DNA of 64,000 nucleotides from Rhodoluna sp. Its GTDB lineage: Bacteria > Actinomycetota > Actinomycetes > Actinomycetales > Microbacteriaceae. Every line of letters begins with the position of its first letter. Positions within the stretch are counted from its first letter, which is position 1. A program made the position numbers and the translations under genes. Where the stretch lies: positions 1-64,000 of the forward strand of contig JAHEBZ010000004.1 of assembly GCA_024641985.1 (NCBI GenBank), in the 5' to 3' direction. The notes under the pieces are model-generated. The model was given only the letters and a program-made list of their open reading frames with translations, did not search any database and was not told the DNA's origin. Of the stretch, positions 28,180-36,830 are shown piece after piece.

Positions 28180-29136
28180 TTACTTGGTGTAAACGATAAC
28201 TGGGGTTACAAGCTGCTTGCCCATAACACCGGTGCCAGCCATAAGGCGCTTTAGCTCAACAATGTTCTGAACAATGTCGGCACCAAAGTCAAGCGCTACG
28301 TCTGCAAAAAGGTTCTTTGCCTTCACAGCAGCCTTAGCCTGGTCGCCACCACCGGCACCAACTAGGCAAAGGTTCGCTGGCTTCTTGCCAGCGGTCTTGT
28401 ATGCAGCGATCGAGCCAAGTGACCCTTCGTCAGTCCAGGTAGCAATTCCGACTGCCTTTGGAGAAGCCTGAATCGCTGTGCGGATGGTTGCCTGCTGCTT
28501 TGCCTGGTCGCCGGTTAGAGCAATGGCGCGAACAATCTTGGCCTTTGGCGCTGCCTTCTTGAATGCCGCCTGGAAGGCTGCTTCCATTTCGATCTTGCCG
28601 ATGGTTCCGGCTGGGTTTATACCCAAGATGATCGATGAGGTAGCAAGCTTCTTGGTGACAAGGCACTTGCCCATCTGAGCGCCAAGTGAAGTTCCCAGCT
28701 TGGCGTAGTCGATTACGGCAAAGCTGATGCCCTTTTGTAGGCCACTGAAACCGTAGTCTTCTGGCTTGCCGTTAACAACCGCTGCAACGCCCTTTTCTTG
28801 TGCAAGCACGAGGGTTGACTTTAGGGTGCTTGGAACACCGGGGGTGATTGACCAGAAGCCATCAACGATCTTGTTGGTAACCCAAGACTCGATGTTTTTC
28901 TTGGCGGTTGCTGAATCAAAGTTTGGGTCTGGCGCATCGGCGGTCTTTAGGCCCATCGACTCGGCGATGTGGTTGAAGCCACCCTTGATGCCAACCATGG
29001 CCGGAATTGCCCAGGCGATTGGCGAGAAGCCAACGGTCTTTTGCTCTTCAGCTGCTGCTGGAAAAACGTTGGTTGCGACTATCAGGCTGGCGGCGGCCAA
29101 TCCGGCTAGAACGCGCTTAGTGTTGCGAGCACCCAT
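28180..29136 (-). CDS. Sugar-binding protein of the CUT2-type ABC importer
   Basis: 318 residues from the ATG at 29136, chosen because AAGGAGA lies just before it; an in-frame start 18 codons upstream would place the signal peptide internally. N-terminal Sec signal (KRVLAGLAAASLIVATNVFPAAA, cut near AAA-EEQ) with no lipobox Cys. The rest is a RbsB-like two-lobed binding protein. Together with the permease, ATPase and GH78 it forms a four-gene uptake and cleavage unit, probably for rhamnose-containing sugars. Confidence 0.85.
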   Translation of the reverse strand: MGARNTKRVLAGLAAASLIVATNVFPAAAEEQKTVGFSPIAWAIPAMVGIKGGFNHIAESMGLKTADAPDPNFDSATAKKNIESWVTNKIVDGFWSITPGVPSTLKSTLVLAQEKGVAAVVNGKPEDYGFSGLQKGISFAVIDYAKLGTSLGAQMGKCLVTKKLATSSIILGINPAGTIGKIEMEAAFQAAFKKAAPKAKIVRAIALTGDQAKQQATIRTAIQASPKAVGIATWTDEGSLGSIAAYKTAGKKPANLCLVGAGGGDQAKAAVKAKNLFADVALDFGADIVQNIVELKRLMAGTGVMGKQLVTPVIVYTK

Positions 29137-29328
29137 GTGAGAATCTCCTTGGTCGAGGTGCCATCGATGCAGAGCCTTTGGGCCAAACACACGACGACGT
29201 TGTCATTGCGTATTGCTAAGTTATCGCCAGTTTTAAACAAAGAGTTATCAGCCACACCGATAGGTCGTAATCGCCGATTGCTATGCCTGCCCGTTTCATA
29301 ACATCCTTATAACAAAAGGGTTGCAGGG
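29137..29328 (-). promoter_or_regulatory. Upstream region of the sugar transporter operon with direct repeats
   Basis: Two AGTTATC direct repeats at 29219-29225 and 29243-29249 lie 24 bases apart and are candidate regulator sites. A 27-codon open frame with an AAGGA element, 29299 down to 29216 on the minus strand, begins with MKRAGIAIGD; it could be a leader peptide but may be chance. No clear -35/-10 pair was recognised. Confidence 0.3.
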
Positions 29329-30252
29329 CTAGTCGTCGATCGAACCTTCGATGTTTTCAGAGGTCTTGCGAAGCATCTCAACCAGCCACTTTAAGGCCGG
29401 GTCGGTTGTCTTAGATGGGTGCCAGTGCACCGCTTCGATCAGCATCGATTGCGGCAGCGGGGTCTCGGCAATCACCAGCCCGAGCGAGTCTTTATATTGT
29501 TCGGCCAACCGTTCTGGCACAAAACCGATCATGGTCGAATCGGCAACCGCAAAGGGCACCGGCACAAAACCTCTAACCGTGATGCCAATGCGCGGCACAA
29601 CACCGGCTTGCGAAAGCAGTTGATCTACCTGAGTGGTGATGTCGTCGCCGAAGGTTGCCCGCACAAATCGCAATTCTTCGAGGTCGGCAAGGCTCAGCTT
29701 GCCTAGCCTAAGGCGTGGGTTTTTTTCATCCACTATGCAAACAAAACGATCGCTGAACAGCGATTTGCGCTTGCCAGCAATTCGCGGGTCGCCAGAGATG
29801 ATCACATCGCGGCGAAGCAAATCGACTGGGCTAACGCTGGCATCGGGCGGCAGGCTGTCGAATGAGATGTTCACACCCGGCGCCTCTTTCTCGATGAGGG
29901 CAAGCAGCTGGCCGGTCATCTGGCTGAGCACATAATCTGAAGCGGCGATGCTGAAGGTTCTGGTGCTTACTTTGGGGTCAAAGGTGGGCATGATTTCGAA
30001 GGTTCGTTGAATCTCGTTCATTGCCTCGACAACCAACGGTTTTAGAGCTTCGGCGCGCTCGGTGAGTTCAAAAACGCGACCCTTGCGAACCAGCAACGGG
30101 TCGCCATATTGTTGGCGCAGCCGAGCCAATGCGCCGCTAACGGCAGGTTGCGACATGCCAACGGCCTCGCCAGCGCGAGTTAGGTTCATCTCGGTCAAGA
30201 TTGCGCCAAGAACCACAATCAGGTTTACGTCGATGCGTCTTAGGTCAGTCAT
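29329..30252 (-). CDS. LysR-family transcriptional regulator
   Basis: 307 residues: winged helix-turn-helix at about 5-64 (LTRAGEAVGMSQPAVSGALARLR) and a LysR substrate-binding domain. The N-terminus, starting RRIDVNLIVVLGAIL, resembles NodD/NahR-like regulators of aromatic and plant-signal catabolism. It lies 33 bases after the aldehyde dehydrogenase gene in the same direction, so it may be the last gene of that operon. It could also regulate the adjacent sugar transporter. A related LysR is at 36831-37736. Confidence 0.88.
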   Translation of the reverse strand: MTDLRRIDVNLIVVLGAILTEMNLTRAGEAVGMSQPAVSGALARLRQQYGDPLLVRKGRVFELTERAEALKPLVVEAMNEIQRTFEIMPTFDPKVSTRTFSIAASDYVLSQMTGQLLALIEKEAPGVNISFDSLPPDASVSPVDLLRRDVIISGDPRIAGKRKSLFSDRFVCIVDEKNPRLRLGKLSLADLEELRFVRATFGDDITTQVDQLLSQAGVVPRIGITVRGFVPVPFAVADSTMIGFVPERLAEQYKDSLGLVIAETPLPQSMLIEAVHWHPSKTTDPALKWLVEMLRKTSENIEGSIDD

Positions 30253-30285
30253 GTTGCATCAATAGTAGGCACAGGGCCGGCTCGA

Positions 30286-31674
30286 TTATGAGCGCGGCAT
30301 TGCTCCAGCCCAAATTGCGCGCACATTGGTGAACTCGTGCATGCCTTCGATTGAAAGCTCGCGGCCATAGCCGCTCAACTTCACGCCACCAAAAGGCAGG
30401 CGTGGGTCTGAGGCAACAACGCCGTTGATGAACAAAGCGCCCGAGTTGATGCCCTTGCCAAGTTCGATTCCGGCGTTCATGTCTGATGTCCAGATGCTTG
30501 CCGCCAGGCCATACTGCGAAAGATCGGCCAAGCGAATGGCATCTTCGGTGTTTTCGGCTTTGGCAAGTGCCAAAACTGGGCCAAAGGTTTCTTGGTTAAA
30601 GCAAGGCATCTCGGGTGTTACATCGGCAAGCACGGTTGGCGCATAAAAATTGCCTGGGCCTTCAATGCGATAGCCGCCGGTAACCAAGCGAGCACCCATA
30701 GCGATTGAGTCTTGAACCTGCTTGTCGATTTCGTCGACAAACGACTTTTTAGCAAGTGGGCCAATTTGGGTGCTTGGGTCGAGCGGGCTGCCAATCTTGA
30801 GCGCCTCAACCTGAGTCTTTAGGCCTGCCTCAAACTCGGCAATAACCGCTGCGTCAACAACAAAACGTTTTGCGCACAGGCAGCTTTGGCCGGTGTTAAT
30901 GAAGCGCGCCTTAACCGCAAACGGTGTAACTGCCTTCACATCGGCATCGGCCAAAATCACAAATGGGTCTGAACCGCCCAGCTCGAGAACTGTCTTTTTT
31001 AGTGCACGGCCGGCAGCCTCGGCAACCGATGCGCCTGCGCCTTCAGAGCCAGTAAGCGTGACAGCTGCAACGCGCTTGTCGGCGATGATGTCGTTGACCA
31101 TTGAGTGATCGGCAATCACCAAGGTGGTGAACAGGTGCTTCGGAAACCCGGCACGCTCGATTGCGCTTTCGATTGCAACCGCAGCACCAGTCACGTTTGA
31201 GGCGTGCTTTAGAAGCCCGCCATTACCGGCGGCAAGAGTTGGTGCCGCAAAACGGATTACCTGCCAATAAGGAAAGTTCCATGGCATAACGGCAAGCACT
31301 ACGCCGATTGGTTCGTAGGCAACATATGAGGTAACGGCCTCGGTCTTGACTGGCTTTGGAGCCAAATATTCTTCGACGTGATCTGCATAAAAGTCGCAGG
31401 TGAGCGCGCACTTCAGAACTTCGCCGCGGGCTTCTGAAACGGGCTTGCCCATCTCGTTGCTGATCAAGGCTGCGTGTGTTTCAACTTCGTCGCGCAAAAT
31501 GTTGGCCAGGTTGCGAAGCAACTGCGCACGGTGCTTTAGGTCGGTGTTGCGCCATTCGCGCTGCACATCGGCCGTTGCCTGCAGGGCAGCATTCAATGAG
31601 TCGCGATCTAGGGCCGCATAGTCGGCTAGCTTTTCGTCGGTTGCCGGGTTAAAGGTTGAAACTACTTTGCTCAA
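30286..31674 (-). CDS. NAD(P)-dependent aldehyde dehydrogenase (succinate-semialdehyde type)
   Basis: Oxidises an aldehyde to its acid. 462 residues of ALDH fold: PWNFPYWQ near 131-138, Glu231 in LELGGS and the catalytic Cys265 in GQSCLC. Similarity is nearest to the GabD-type semialdehyde dehydrogenases (KHASNVTG region). I start at TTG at 31674 because GAGGA lies nine bases upstream and it overlaps the previous stop by four bases; a longer frame would give a non-homologous Arg-rich N-terminus. In this island it probably handles a semialdehyde from ring or side-chain cleavage. Confidence 0.85.
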   Translation of the reverse strand: MSKVVSTFNPATDEKLADYAALDRDSLNAALQATADVQREWRNTDLKHRAQLLRNLANILRDEVETHAALISNEMGKPVSEARGEVLKCALTCDFYADHVEEYLAPKPVKTEAVTSYVAYEPIGVVLAVMPWNFPYWQVIRFAAPTLAAGNGGLLKHASNVTGAAVAIESAIERAGFPKHLFTTLVIADHSMVNDIIADKRVAAVTLTGSEGAGASVAEAAGRALKKTVLELGGSDPFVILADADVKAVTPFAVKARFINTGQSCLCAKRFVVDAAVIAEFEAGLKTQVEALKIGSPLDPSTQIGPLAKKSFVDEIDKQVQDSIAMGARLVTGGYRIEGPGNFYAPTVLADVTPEMPCFNQETFGPVLALAKAENTEDAIRLADLSQYGLAASIWTSDMNAGIELGKGINSGALFINGVVASDPRLPFGGVKLSGYGRELSIEGMHEFTNVRAIWAGAMPRS

Positions 31675-32633
31675 AGCATGTCCTCGCTGTAGGTGCGTTT
31701 TGCTGGAGGAGCCATGTGGCCAGGGCTCTTGGTTTCTACAATACGGTTTCGGATGGTGCCCAAGCCGGTTACTGTCATTTCGACCACATCGCCCACCTGA
31801 AGCGGTGGCGGGTTTTGGGTTCCTGAGCGACTCCATTTTTCTGACAGCGCGCCGCCACTGCAGGTGCCCGAGGCCAAAACATCGCCGGGGCCAACCATCG
31901 CATCGCGTGATGCGTGCACCAAAAGCTCTTCAAAGTTCCAAGACATATTTTTGGTTGAGTCGCGGCCAATTTCTATGCCATTAACCGAAACCGTCATCTC
32001 TAGATCTAGGCGGTCATCTTTGCGATATTTAGCCAATTCGTCGGGTGTGGTGATCCAGGGGCCAATGGTGTTGGCAAAATCTTTGCCCTTTGATGGGCCA
32101 AGGCCAACCGACATTTCGTGACGCTGAATATCGCGTGCAGACCAGTCGTTGAAAAGCGTGTAGCCGGCGATAAACTCACCGGCATTTTCGAGCGAAACAT
32201 CGCGAGCAGGCTTTAGAACAATGGCAGCCACCTCGAGCTCAAAGTCGAGTGCCTTGGTGTGCGGCGGCATTGGCACATCGGCGTTTGGGTCAAGAACCGA
32301 CCACGGGTTCATAAAAATAAACACCGGCACGTCATACCAGGCCTGCGGAATCTTGCCGGTTCCACCCTCTGATTTTTTCATGCCCGCGATGTGAGCCTCG
32401 AAGGCAACGAAGTCGCGCATGGCACGAGGTTCGACCGGCGGCAAAAAGTGCACCTTGTCGATGCTTGTGTTGAATAGCCGGCCGGCCTGGGCTTCGATTA
32501 GATTGCGCTCGCCAATCGGCAACGCCAAAACCTCGAGCACCGACAAACGGGTCGGCAGGTTAAGCAAGCGGCCGTGGTCAGTTACCACTCCCACATGGGC
32601 AAAGCCGTTGTGAAGATAGCGAGCGATTTTCAT
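31671..32633 (-). CDS. Fumarylacetoacetate hydrolase-family protein
   Basis: 320 residues of FAH fold. The small N-terminal domain is followed by the catalytic domain with DFVAFEAHI, the metal ligands in LDFELEVA and the FNDWSARD motif. Members hydrolyse C-C bonds of acylpyruvates or hydrate and isomerise ring-cleavage products. ATG at 32633 overlaps the TAA of the upstream ABM gene by one base. A paralogue of nearly equal length is at 43826-44800. Confidence 0.88.
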   Translation of the reverse strand: MKIARYLHNGFAHVGVVTDHGRLLNLPTRLSVLEVLALPIGERNLIEAQAGRLFNTSIDKVHFLPPVEPRAMRDFVAFEAHIAGMKKSEGGTGKIPQAWYDVPVFIFMNPWSVLDPNADVPMPPHTKALDFELEVAAIVLKPARDVSLENAGEFIAGYTLFNDWSARDIQRHEMSVGLGPSKGKDFANTIGPWITTPDELAKYRKDDRLDLEMTVSVNGIEIGRDSTKNMSWNFEELLVHASRDAMVGPGDVLASGTCSGGALSEKWSRSGTQNPPPLQVGDVVEMTVTGLGTIRNRIVETKSPGHMAPPAKRTYSEDML

Positions 32634-32926
32634 TAGAAGTCCAGAGTCTCGTAGAAGTCGCGCTGACGAACCTCGAGTGCCGGGATTGCCTGCCCTAGAG
32701 CCCACTGCTTGAAGTGCTCGTATTCGGCATGTGCCTTGAAAGCTGCTTCGTCGGTGTAGACCTCGAAGATGCGGAAGGTGTTTGGCTCGGCTGGGTCTTG
32801 GTAGGCCTGGTAGTAGATGTTGCCCTCTTCGGTGCGCGATGCAGGTGAGAGGTGGTTTAGAGCCTCGGCCACAAGGTGTGCGCTGCCCTCTTTGGCAACC
32901 CAGGTTGCGCTGCAAACAAATGCCAT
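32633..32926 (-). CDS. ABM-domain putative quinol monooxygenase
   Basis: 97 residues forming one antibiotic-biosynthesis-monooxygenase (YgiN-like) ferredoxin-like domain: FEVYTDEAAFKAHAEYEHFK is the usual C-terminal half. Such proteins oxidise or reduce quinols or aromatic intermediates, or act as dimeric heme-degrading-like folds. AAGGAA precedes the start. It is the first gene of the operon that continues into FAH, aldehyde dehydrogenase and LysR. Confidence 0.82.
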   Translation of the reverse strand: MAFVCSATWVAKEGSAHLVAEALNHLSPASRTEEGNIYYQAYQDPAEPNTFRIFEVYTDEAAFKAHAEYEHFKQWALGQAIPALEVRQRDFYETLDF

Positions 32927-33059
32927 GATGTTCCTTCCGGTGCTCGCCGTCTTTGGCGAATCTTTTTATAAGTGAAGCAGTTTTGAAACGTATCTAAAAC
33001 TCACCCGACGCTATGGCTTCCATAGGTCGCCGCGATGGATAAGAGACTTCGGTGACCCG
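32927..33059 (-). promoter_or_regulatory. Candidate promoter region upstream of the ABM gene
   Basis: A 133-base gap in which the minus strand reads TTATAA, and further upstream an inverted repeat GTTTT-11-AAAAC at 32980-33000 of the T-N11-A kind bound by LysR proteins. It may give the ABM-FAH-ALDH genes their own promoter. Confidence 0.3.
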
Positions 33060-33548
33060 TTAGTTGGTGATTGTCCAGCCCTCGATGGTTTTCGAGGCTT
33101 CATACTCGTTGGTGTTAACAATTCGACGAGCATCGTCGAGCACGTTATTAAAGCTTGCCTCGATGATCGCGGTAATCATTGCCTTGGCCTGTTCTAACTT
33201 GGTGTTCAAAGCGCCAATCACCAAGATGCTCGCGTTTGCGTGCTCGCGCGATTTGGTTACAAAGTCGACAGAGTGCCCAAACACCGCTCTTGCACCTGGC
33301 ACCTTGTTGGCCGCAATTGTTTCGCCGCCACCAATGCCACCAATCAAAACACCTCGCACCTCTAGTGCCTGGTCTTCATCGGCAATCACCGCTTGACCGA
33401 TGCGAAAGGCAAAAAGCGGGTAGTCATCCTCAAAATCGTAGGCTTCGGCGCCGTGCCAAACCACTTCGTGGCCAAGGCCCAAAACCCAGCTCTCGAGTTC
33501 GCGGCCGAGCTCAAAGCCCTCATAGTTTGCTGCCATGTGAATGCGCAT
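33060..33548 (-). CDS. RpiB/LacAB-family sugar-phosphate isomerase
   Basis: 162 residues from the ATG at 33548, preceded by TAGGAG. The RpiB fold is clear: MRIHMAANYEGFELG at the N-terminus and the phosphate/active-site loop GGIGGGETIAANKVPG. The Cys base of E. coli RpiB is absent; Glu76 takes its place as in mycobacterial RpiB. Substrates of this family are ribose 5-phosphate, allose 6-phosphate or C4-C5 ketose phosphates. Its presence among aromatic-type genes is odd and its role there is unknown. Confidence 0.8.
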   Translation of the reverse strand: MRIHMAANYEGFELGRELESWVLGLGHEVVWHGAEAYDFEDDYPLFAFRIGQAVIADEDQALEVRGVLIGGIGGGETIAANKVPGARAVFGHSVDFVTKSREHANASILVIGALNTKLEQAKAMITAIIEASFNNVLDDARRIVNTNEYEASKTIEGWTITN

Positions 33549-33555
33549 GTGGCTC

Positions 33556-34941
33556 CTAGATTTGCCAGTGGTTCTTGTTGACGGTTGAAGAATCTTTTGC
33601 CAAATAGCGCACAAAGCGGTTTTCGGGGTCGCGGTCGGCGATTATTTTTTGCAAGCGAGCAAAGTTGTCGTCGGCCATAAATTTGACCTGACGATTTGTC
33701 ATGTCTGAATCGCCTAGATATTGACCTACGGTAACCGATTGAGCGCCGGCCATGGCCGCGTTTAGCCAGGCTCGGTTTTCGCCGTCGCGAGACTCATCTT
33801 CACTCACCAAATAGGTAGCAACATAGCCGGGGCTCTGCATGCTGAACGCCATATCGGGCAATTCGCGAACCGGGCCCATGCTGAACCAAATGGTGAACCC
33901 GCGAGGTTCTGGAAGGTCGGTAAACAGTGGCGCAATGCCATCAACGATGTTTTGAGTTTCACCTTCGACCCATATGTTGTCGACGAAATAGCGCATGCCC
34001 TCTGGGTTGGCTTCTACCTGTTGGCGTTTGCGCTCTGCCATTGAGGTAACACCGCAATCAACGTTCACCAAGGCCTTGTGCAAAAGCGGGTTGGTTCGCA
34101 TCGGGGCAAGGGCGGCCTCGGCTTCTTCTTTCGAGTCAACCAGGGCAAGAGCATCAACAATCAGCATGCGCTTGCCTGGCTTGCCGTTTTCATCAAGCGG
34201 GCAGGCACTAACCACAACCAGCTCAACGGTTGGCGCAAGGTGGTTGTGCACCTCATAGATCCAGTGCATTACCGCCTTAAAGTCATCAAGTTCAAATATT
34301 TGAACCGACTCGTGTGGTGCCTTATAGCGCGGTTGAGTTTGCAAGTGAAACCGAGTCACGATTCCCGGAAACGATGGGCCGGCGCCTCTGGCCGCCCAAT
34401 ACAAATCTTGATTTTGAGTGGCGTCACAGCGAACAATTTCGCCTTCGGCAGTCAGCACATCTACGGCAACTACATATTCGGCCGCCCAGCCCATGCCTCG
34501 AGCGCAATAGCCCTGGCCACCCTGCAGCAAAAACCCGCCGATGGCTACGGTTGGGCAGTGGCCGCCGTTGAAATATCTTCCGTGACTTTCAAGAAATGGG
34601 TCTAAAACCTCTCCGCCCTTGATTGCAGGCCGAGCCGAGGCAATTCCGGTGGCTTCGTCGTAGGTTGCATCTTGCAAACGCGACAAATCGATCAGCATTG
34701 TGCCGTTTTGCACGCTCCAGGCAGCCCAAGAATGCCCGCCGCTTCGCATGGCCAACGACCAGCCGTTAGCTTTTGCTAGCCTTACGGCCTGCTTAAGGTC
34801 TTCGTCTGATTCGGCATAAAGAACTGCTTCTGGTCGGCGCTCGGCCGCCTTTGGGCGCCGCCCGTTAAACACCCGGCCAACAGCGGCGTCTTCAAAACCT
34901 TCATCGCCTTTTTGCCAATATGAACCTACAAATTCGCTCAT
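33556..34941 (-). CDS. Bicovalent-FAD oxidase, BBE/6-hydroxy-D-nicotine-oxidase type
   Basis: 461 residues with an FAD_binding_4 domain (about 35-205) and a C-terminal berberine-bridge element ending NHWQI. Both attachment sites for doubly linked FAD are visible: His70 in MRSGGHSW and Cys146 in GYCARGMGW. Such enzymes oxidise alcohols, sugars or cyclic amines with O2, giving H2O2. Length matches 6-hydroxy-D-nicotine oxidase, but substrate cannot be assigned. It overlaps the upstream SDR by four bases. Confidence 0.87.
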   Translation of the reverse strand: MSEFVGSYWQKGDEGFEDAAVGRVFNGRRPKAAERRPEAVLYAESDEDLKQAVRLAKANGWSLAMRSGGHSWAAWSVQNGTMLIDLSRLQDATYDEATGIASARPAIKGGEVLDPFLESHGRYFNGGHCPTVAIGGFLLQGGQGYCARGMGWAAEYVVAVDVLTAEGEIVRCDATQNQDLYWAARGAGPSFPGIVTRFHLQTQPRYKAPHESVQIFELDDFKAVMHWIYEVHNHLAPTVELVVVSACPLDENGKPGKRMLIVDALALVDSKEEAEAALAPMRTNPLLHKALVNVDCGVTSMAERKRQQVEANPEGMRYFVDNIWVEGETQNIVDGIAPLFTDLPEPRGFTIWFSMGPVRELPDMAFSMQSPGYVATYLVSEDESRDGENRAWLNAAMAGAQSVTVGQYLGDSDMTNRQVKFMADDNFARLQKIIADRDPENRFVRYLAKDSSTVNKNHWQI

Positions 34942-35702
34942 CCCAGAACCGTTCCGCCGCCATCAACTACAAGATTTATGCCCGTGATCCACGATGCTTC
35001 GTCTGATGCCAAAAACAGTGCCGCATTAACAATGTCGTCTGGCTGGCCAACACGACCAAGCGGAATTCGGGCAATGTTCTTTTTGAATGGTTCTGGCCCA
35101 GATTCAACCAACCAAGCCGTTGATGGGGTCACAATAAACCCGGGGCTCACGCAAACAGCACGGATGCCATATTTGGCGCCTTCGGCGGCGAGTTGCTGGG
35201 TGAGCGAGATTACGCCGCCCTTGGCCGTGCCGTGAGCGTTTTGGCTCATGAATTCGACGCCACGGGTGCCCGCGATAGAACCAATGTTTAGCACCACGCC
35301 ACCGTTTTTCATGAAGTGCGGCCAAATTGCCTTAACCGCATAAAAAACTAGGTTCAGCTCGTTGTTGATGACAAAATTCCAGTCTTCGATCGACAGGTCT
35401 TGAACATCACCAAACTTTGGCGTTGAGGCATTGTTATAAAGAATGTCGGCCTGGCCGTGAACGGCAATCGCGGCTTCAACCCACTTTGCGGTGGCTTCGG
35501 CGTTCGAAAGATCGACAGGCGCAAAGTTGACTATCTCGCCGCCGGCCTCACGAACCAGGCGAACCGTTTCGTTGGCGCCATCTTCATAAAGATCGCAGCC
35601 AATTATCTTTGCTCCCTCGCGGGCAAAAGTTAAGGCCGCCTGCCGGCCCATGCCGCCACCAATACCGGTGATTAGCGCAACTTTATTGTCTAGACGACCC
35701 AT
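34938..35702 (-). CDS. Short-chain dehydrogenase/reductase with His at the catalytic Tyr position
   Basis: 254 residues from the ATG at 35702, with AAGGAGAG six bases before. Rossmann motif GIGGGMG lies at 13-19, the NNAS motif at 90-93 and the catalytic Ser at 142. The YxxxK pair reads HGTAK, so His157 replaces Tyr while Lys161 is kept. The paralogue at 42997-43818 shares this change. It may still be a dehydrogenase with altered chemistry, or a dehydratase/isomerase-like variant. It sits between the extradiol-type enzyme and the BBE oxidase. Confidence 0.85.
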   Translation of the reverse strand: MGRLDNKVALITGIGGGMGRQAALTFAREGAKIIGCDLYEDGANETVRLVREAGGEIVNFAPVDLSNAEATAKWVEAAIAVHGQADILYNNASTPKFGDVQDLSIEDWNFVINNELNLVFYAVKAIWPHFMKNGGVVLNIGSIAGTRGVEFMSQNAHGTAKGGVISLTQQLAAEGAKYGIRAVCVSPGFIVTPSTAWLVESGPEPFKKNIARIPLGRVGQPDDIVNAALFLASDEASWITGINLVVDGGGTVLG

Positions 35703-35738
35703 CAAAACTCTCCTTTGAGTAACAGCGAAAACCGGTGA

Positions 35739-36677
35739 TTAAACCGGAGGCGCTACAAAAAGGCCGAGGTCTTTATCGTTGAACGATTCGCGCGCAATGA
35801 GCTCGCTCATTGGCTGAGCCGTGCCCCACTGGTCTTGAGTCGATAGCTCACCGATGTTGAACTTGCTAGGGTGCCAGTTGTCTTCATCTTCGATGGTGCC
35901 AAGCTCGGTGGTGTATTCGATGGTGTTGCCGGCTGGGTCAAGGAAGTAGGCGAAGGTGTTGTCGCCGGCATTGTGGCGACCAGGGCCCCAAACCATGCGA
36001 GCGCCAGCGCGCAAAATCTTGCCGGTTCCGCGCATCCACTCTTCAACTCCGCGCATCTCAAACGAGATGTGATGCAAAGATGCGTGCGGGCCCTGAGCCA
36101 TGGCAAACGAGTGGTGAGCACTGTTGCAACGCAAGAAGTGCATCATGTCGCCCATGTGATCGCTGTAAAGGCTGTCGCTCAGCGCAAAGTCGAGGTTCTT
36201 CACATACCACTCGGCGGTTGCCGCCAACTGGGTTGTGTTAACCACAAAGTGAGAAAGCTTTACCGGAATCGCTTCGCGCTCATTGATTTTGCGGCTGCCC
36301 TTAAGTTCGACCTCGGTCGAAACCTCTACAGTGCGACCCTCGTTGTCGAAGAAGCGCATGCCATAGCCGCCGCCGAACTGGGTGAGCTCTTGTGGGCCGT
36401 GAATCATCTGAACGCCATTAGCTACAAGGCGGTTGTGCAACTCGTTTACATCATCGCGATTTGCTGCGCCAAAACCAACTAGGTCGATGCGCTTCTCGCC
36501 CTTGCGAAGGCGAACCACAAATGGTTCTGGGGTTCCCTCGGCACCAAGCCAAGCCACATCGCCGTCGCGGTGAACTTCTGAAAGGCCCCAGTGCTGGGTC
36601 ATAAACGCCAACTCTTCTTCAAAGTTTGGCATGGCCAATGCGCCATAGCGCAGGTGGGTAATCAGGCGTCGAGTCAT
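35739..36677 (-). CDS. Two-domain VOC protein, extradiol ring-cleavage dioxygenase type
   Basis: 312 residues with two vicinal-oxygen-chelate modules: about 1-125 (non-catalytic by family pattern) and about 140-285. Candidate Fe(II) ligands are the His in KLSHFVVNT, the His pair in SLHHISFE and the Glu in NTIEYTTE, in the spacing of type I extradiol dioxygenases. It would open a catechol-like ring, whose product could be handled by the FAH-family enzymes. It is the first gene of a minus-strand operon facing a LysR gene. Confidence 0.82.
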   Translation of the reverse strand: MTRRLITHLRYGALAMPNFEEELAFMTQHWGLSEVHRDGDVAWLGAEGTPEPFVVRLRKGEKRIDLVGFGAANRDDVNELHNRLVANGVQMIHGPQELTQFGGGYGMRFFDNEGRTVEVSTEVELKGSRKINEREAIPVKLSHFVVNTTQLAATAEWYVKNLDFALSDSLYSDHMGDMMHFLRCNSAHHSFAMAQGPHASLHHISFEMRGVEEWMRGTGKILRAGARMVWGPGRHNAGDNTFAYFLDPAGNTIEYTTELGTIEDEDNWHPSKFNIGELSTQDQWGTAQPMSELIARESFNDKDLGLFVAPPV

Positions 36678-36720
36678 CGTTGATCTCCTAGAAAAATGCC
36701 ATCGCTGGCGGTATTGAGTT

Positions 36721-36737
36721 CAGGTTAGATGAACCTG
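36721..36737. promoter_or_regulatory. Inverted repeat in the divergent LysR/dioxygenase gap
   Basis: CAGGTT-5-AACCTG, a perfect 6-bp inverted repeat in the 153-base space between the VOC gene (minus) and the LysR gene (plus). It is a fair candidate for the LysR binding site controlling both directions. Confidence 0.45.
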
Positions 36738-36830
36738 CGACTTTTTCACTAATTAGTTAGACCGATAATATCTATCTCAAACGACGAACCATCTGCCACG
36801 CACGCCCAACCCAAAATTTGGAGCCCACCG

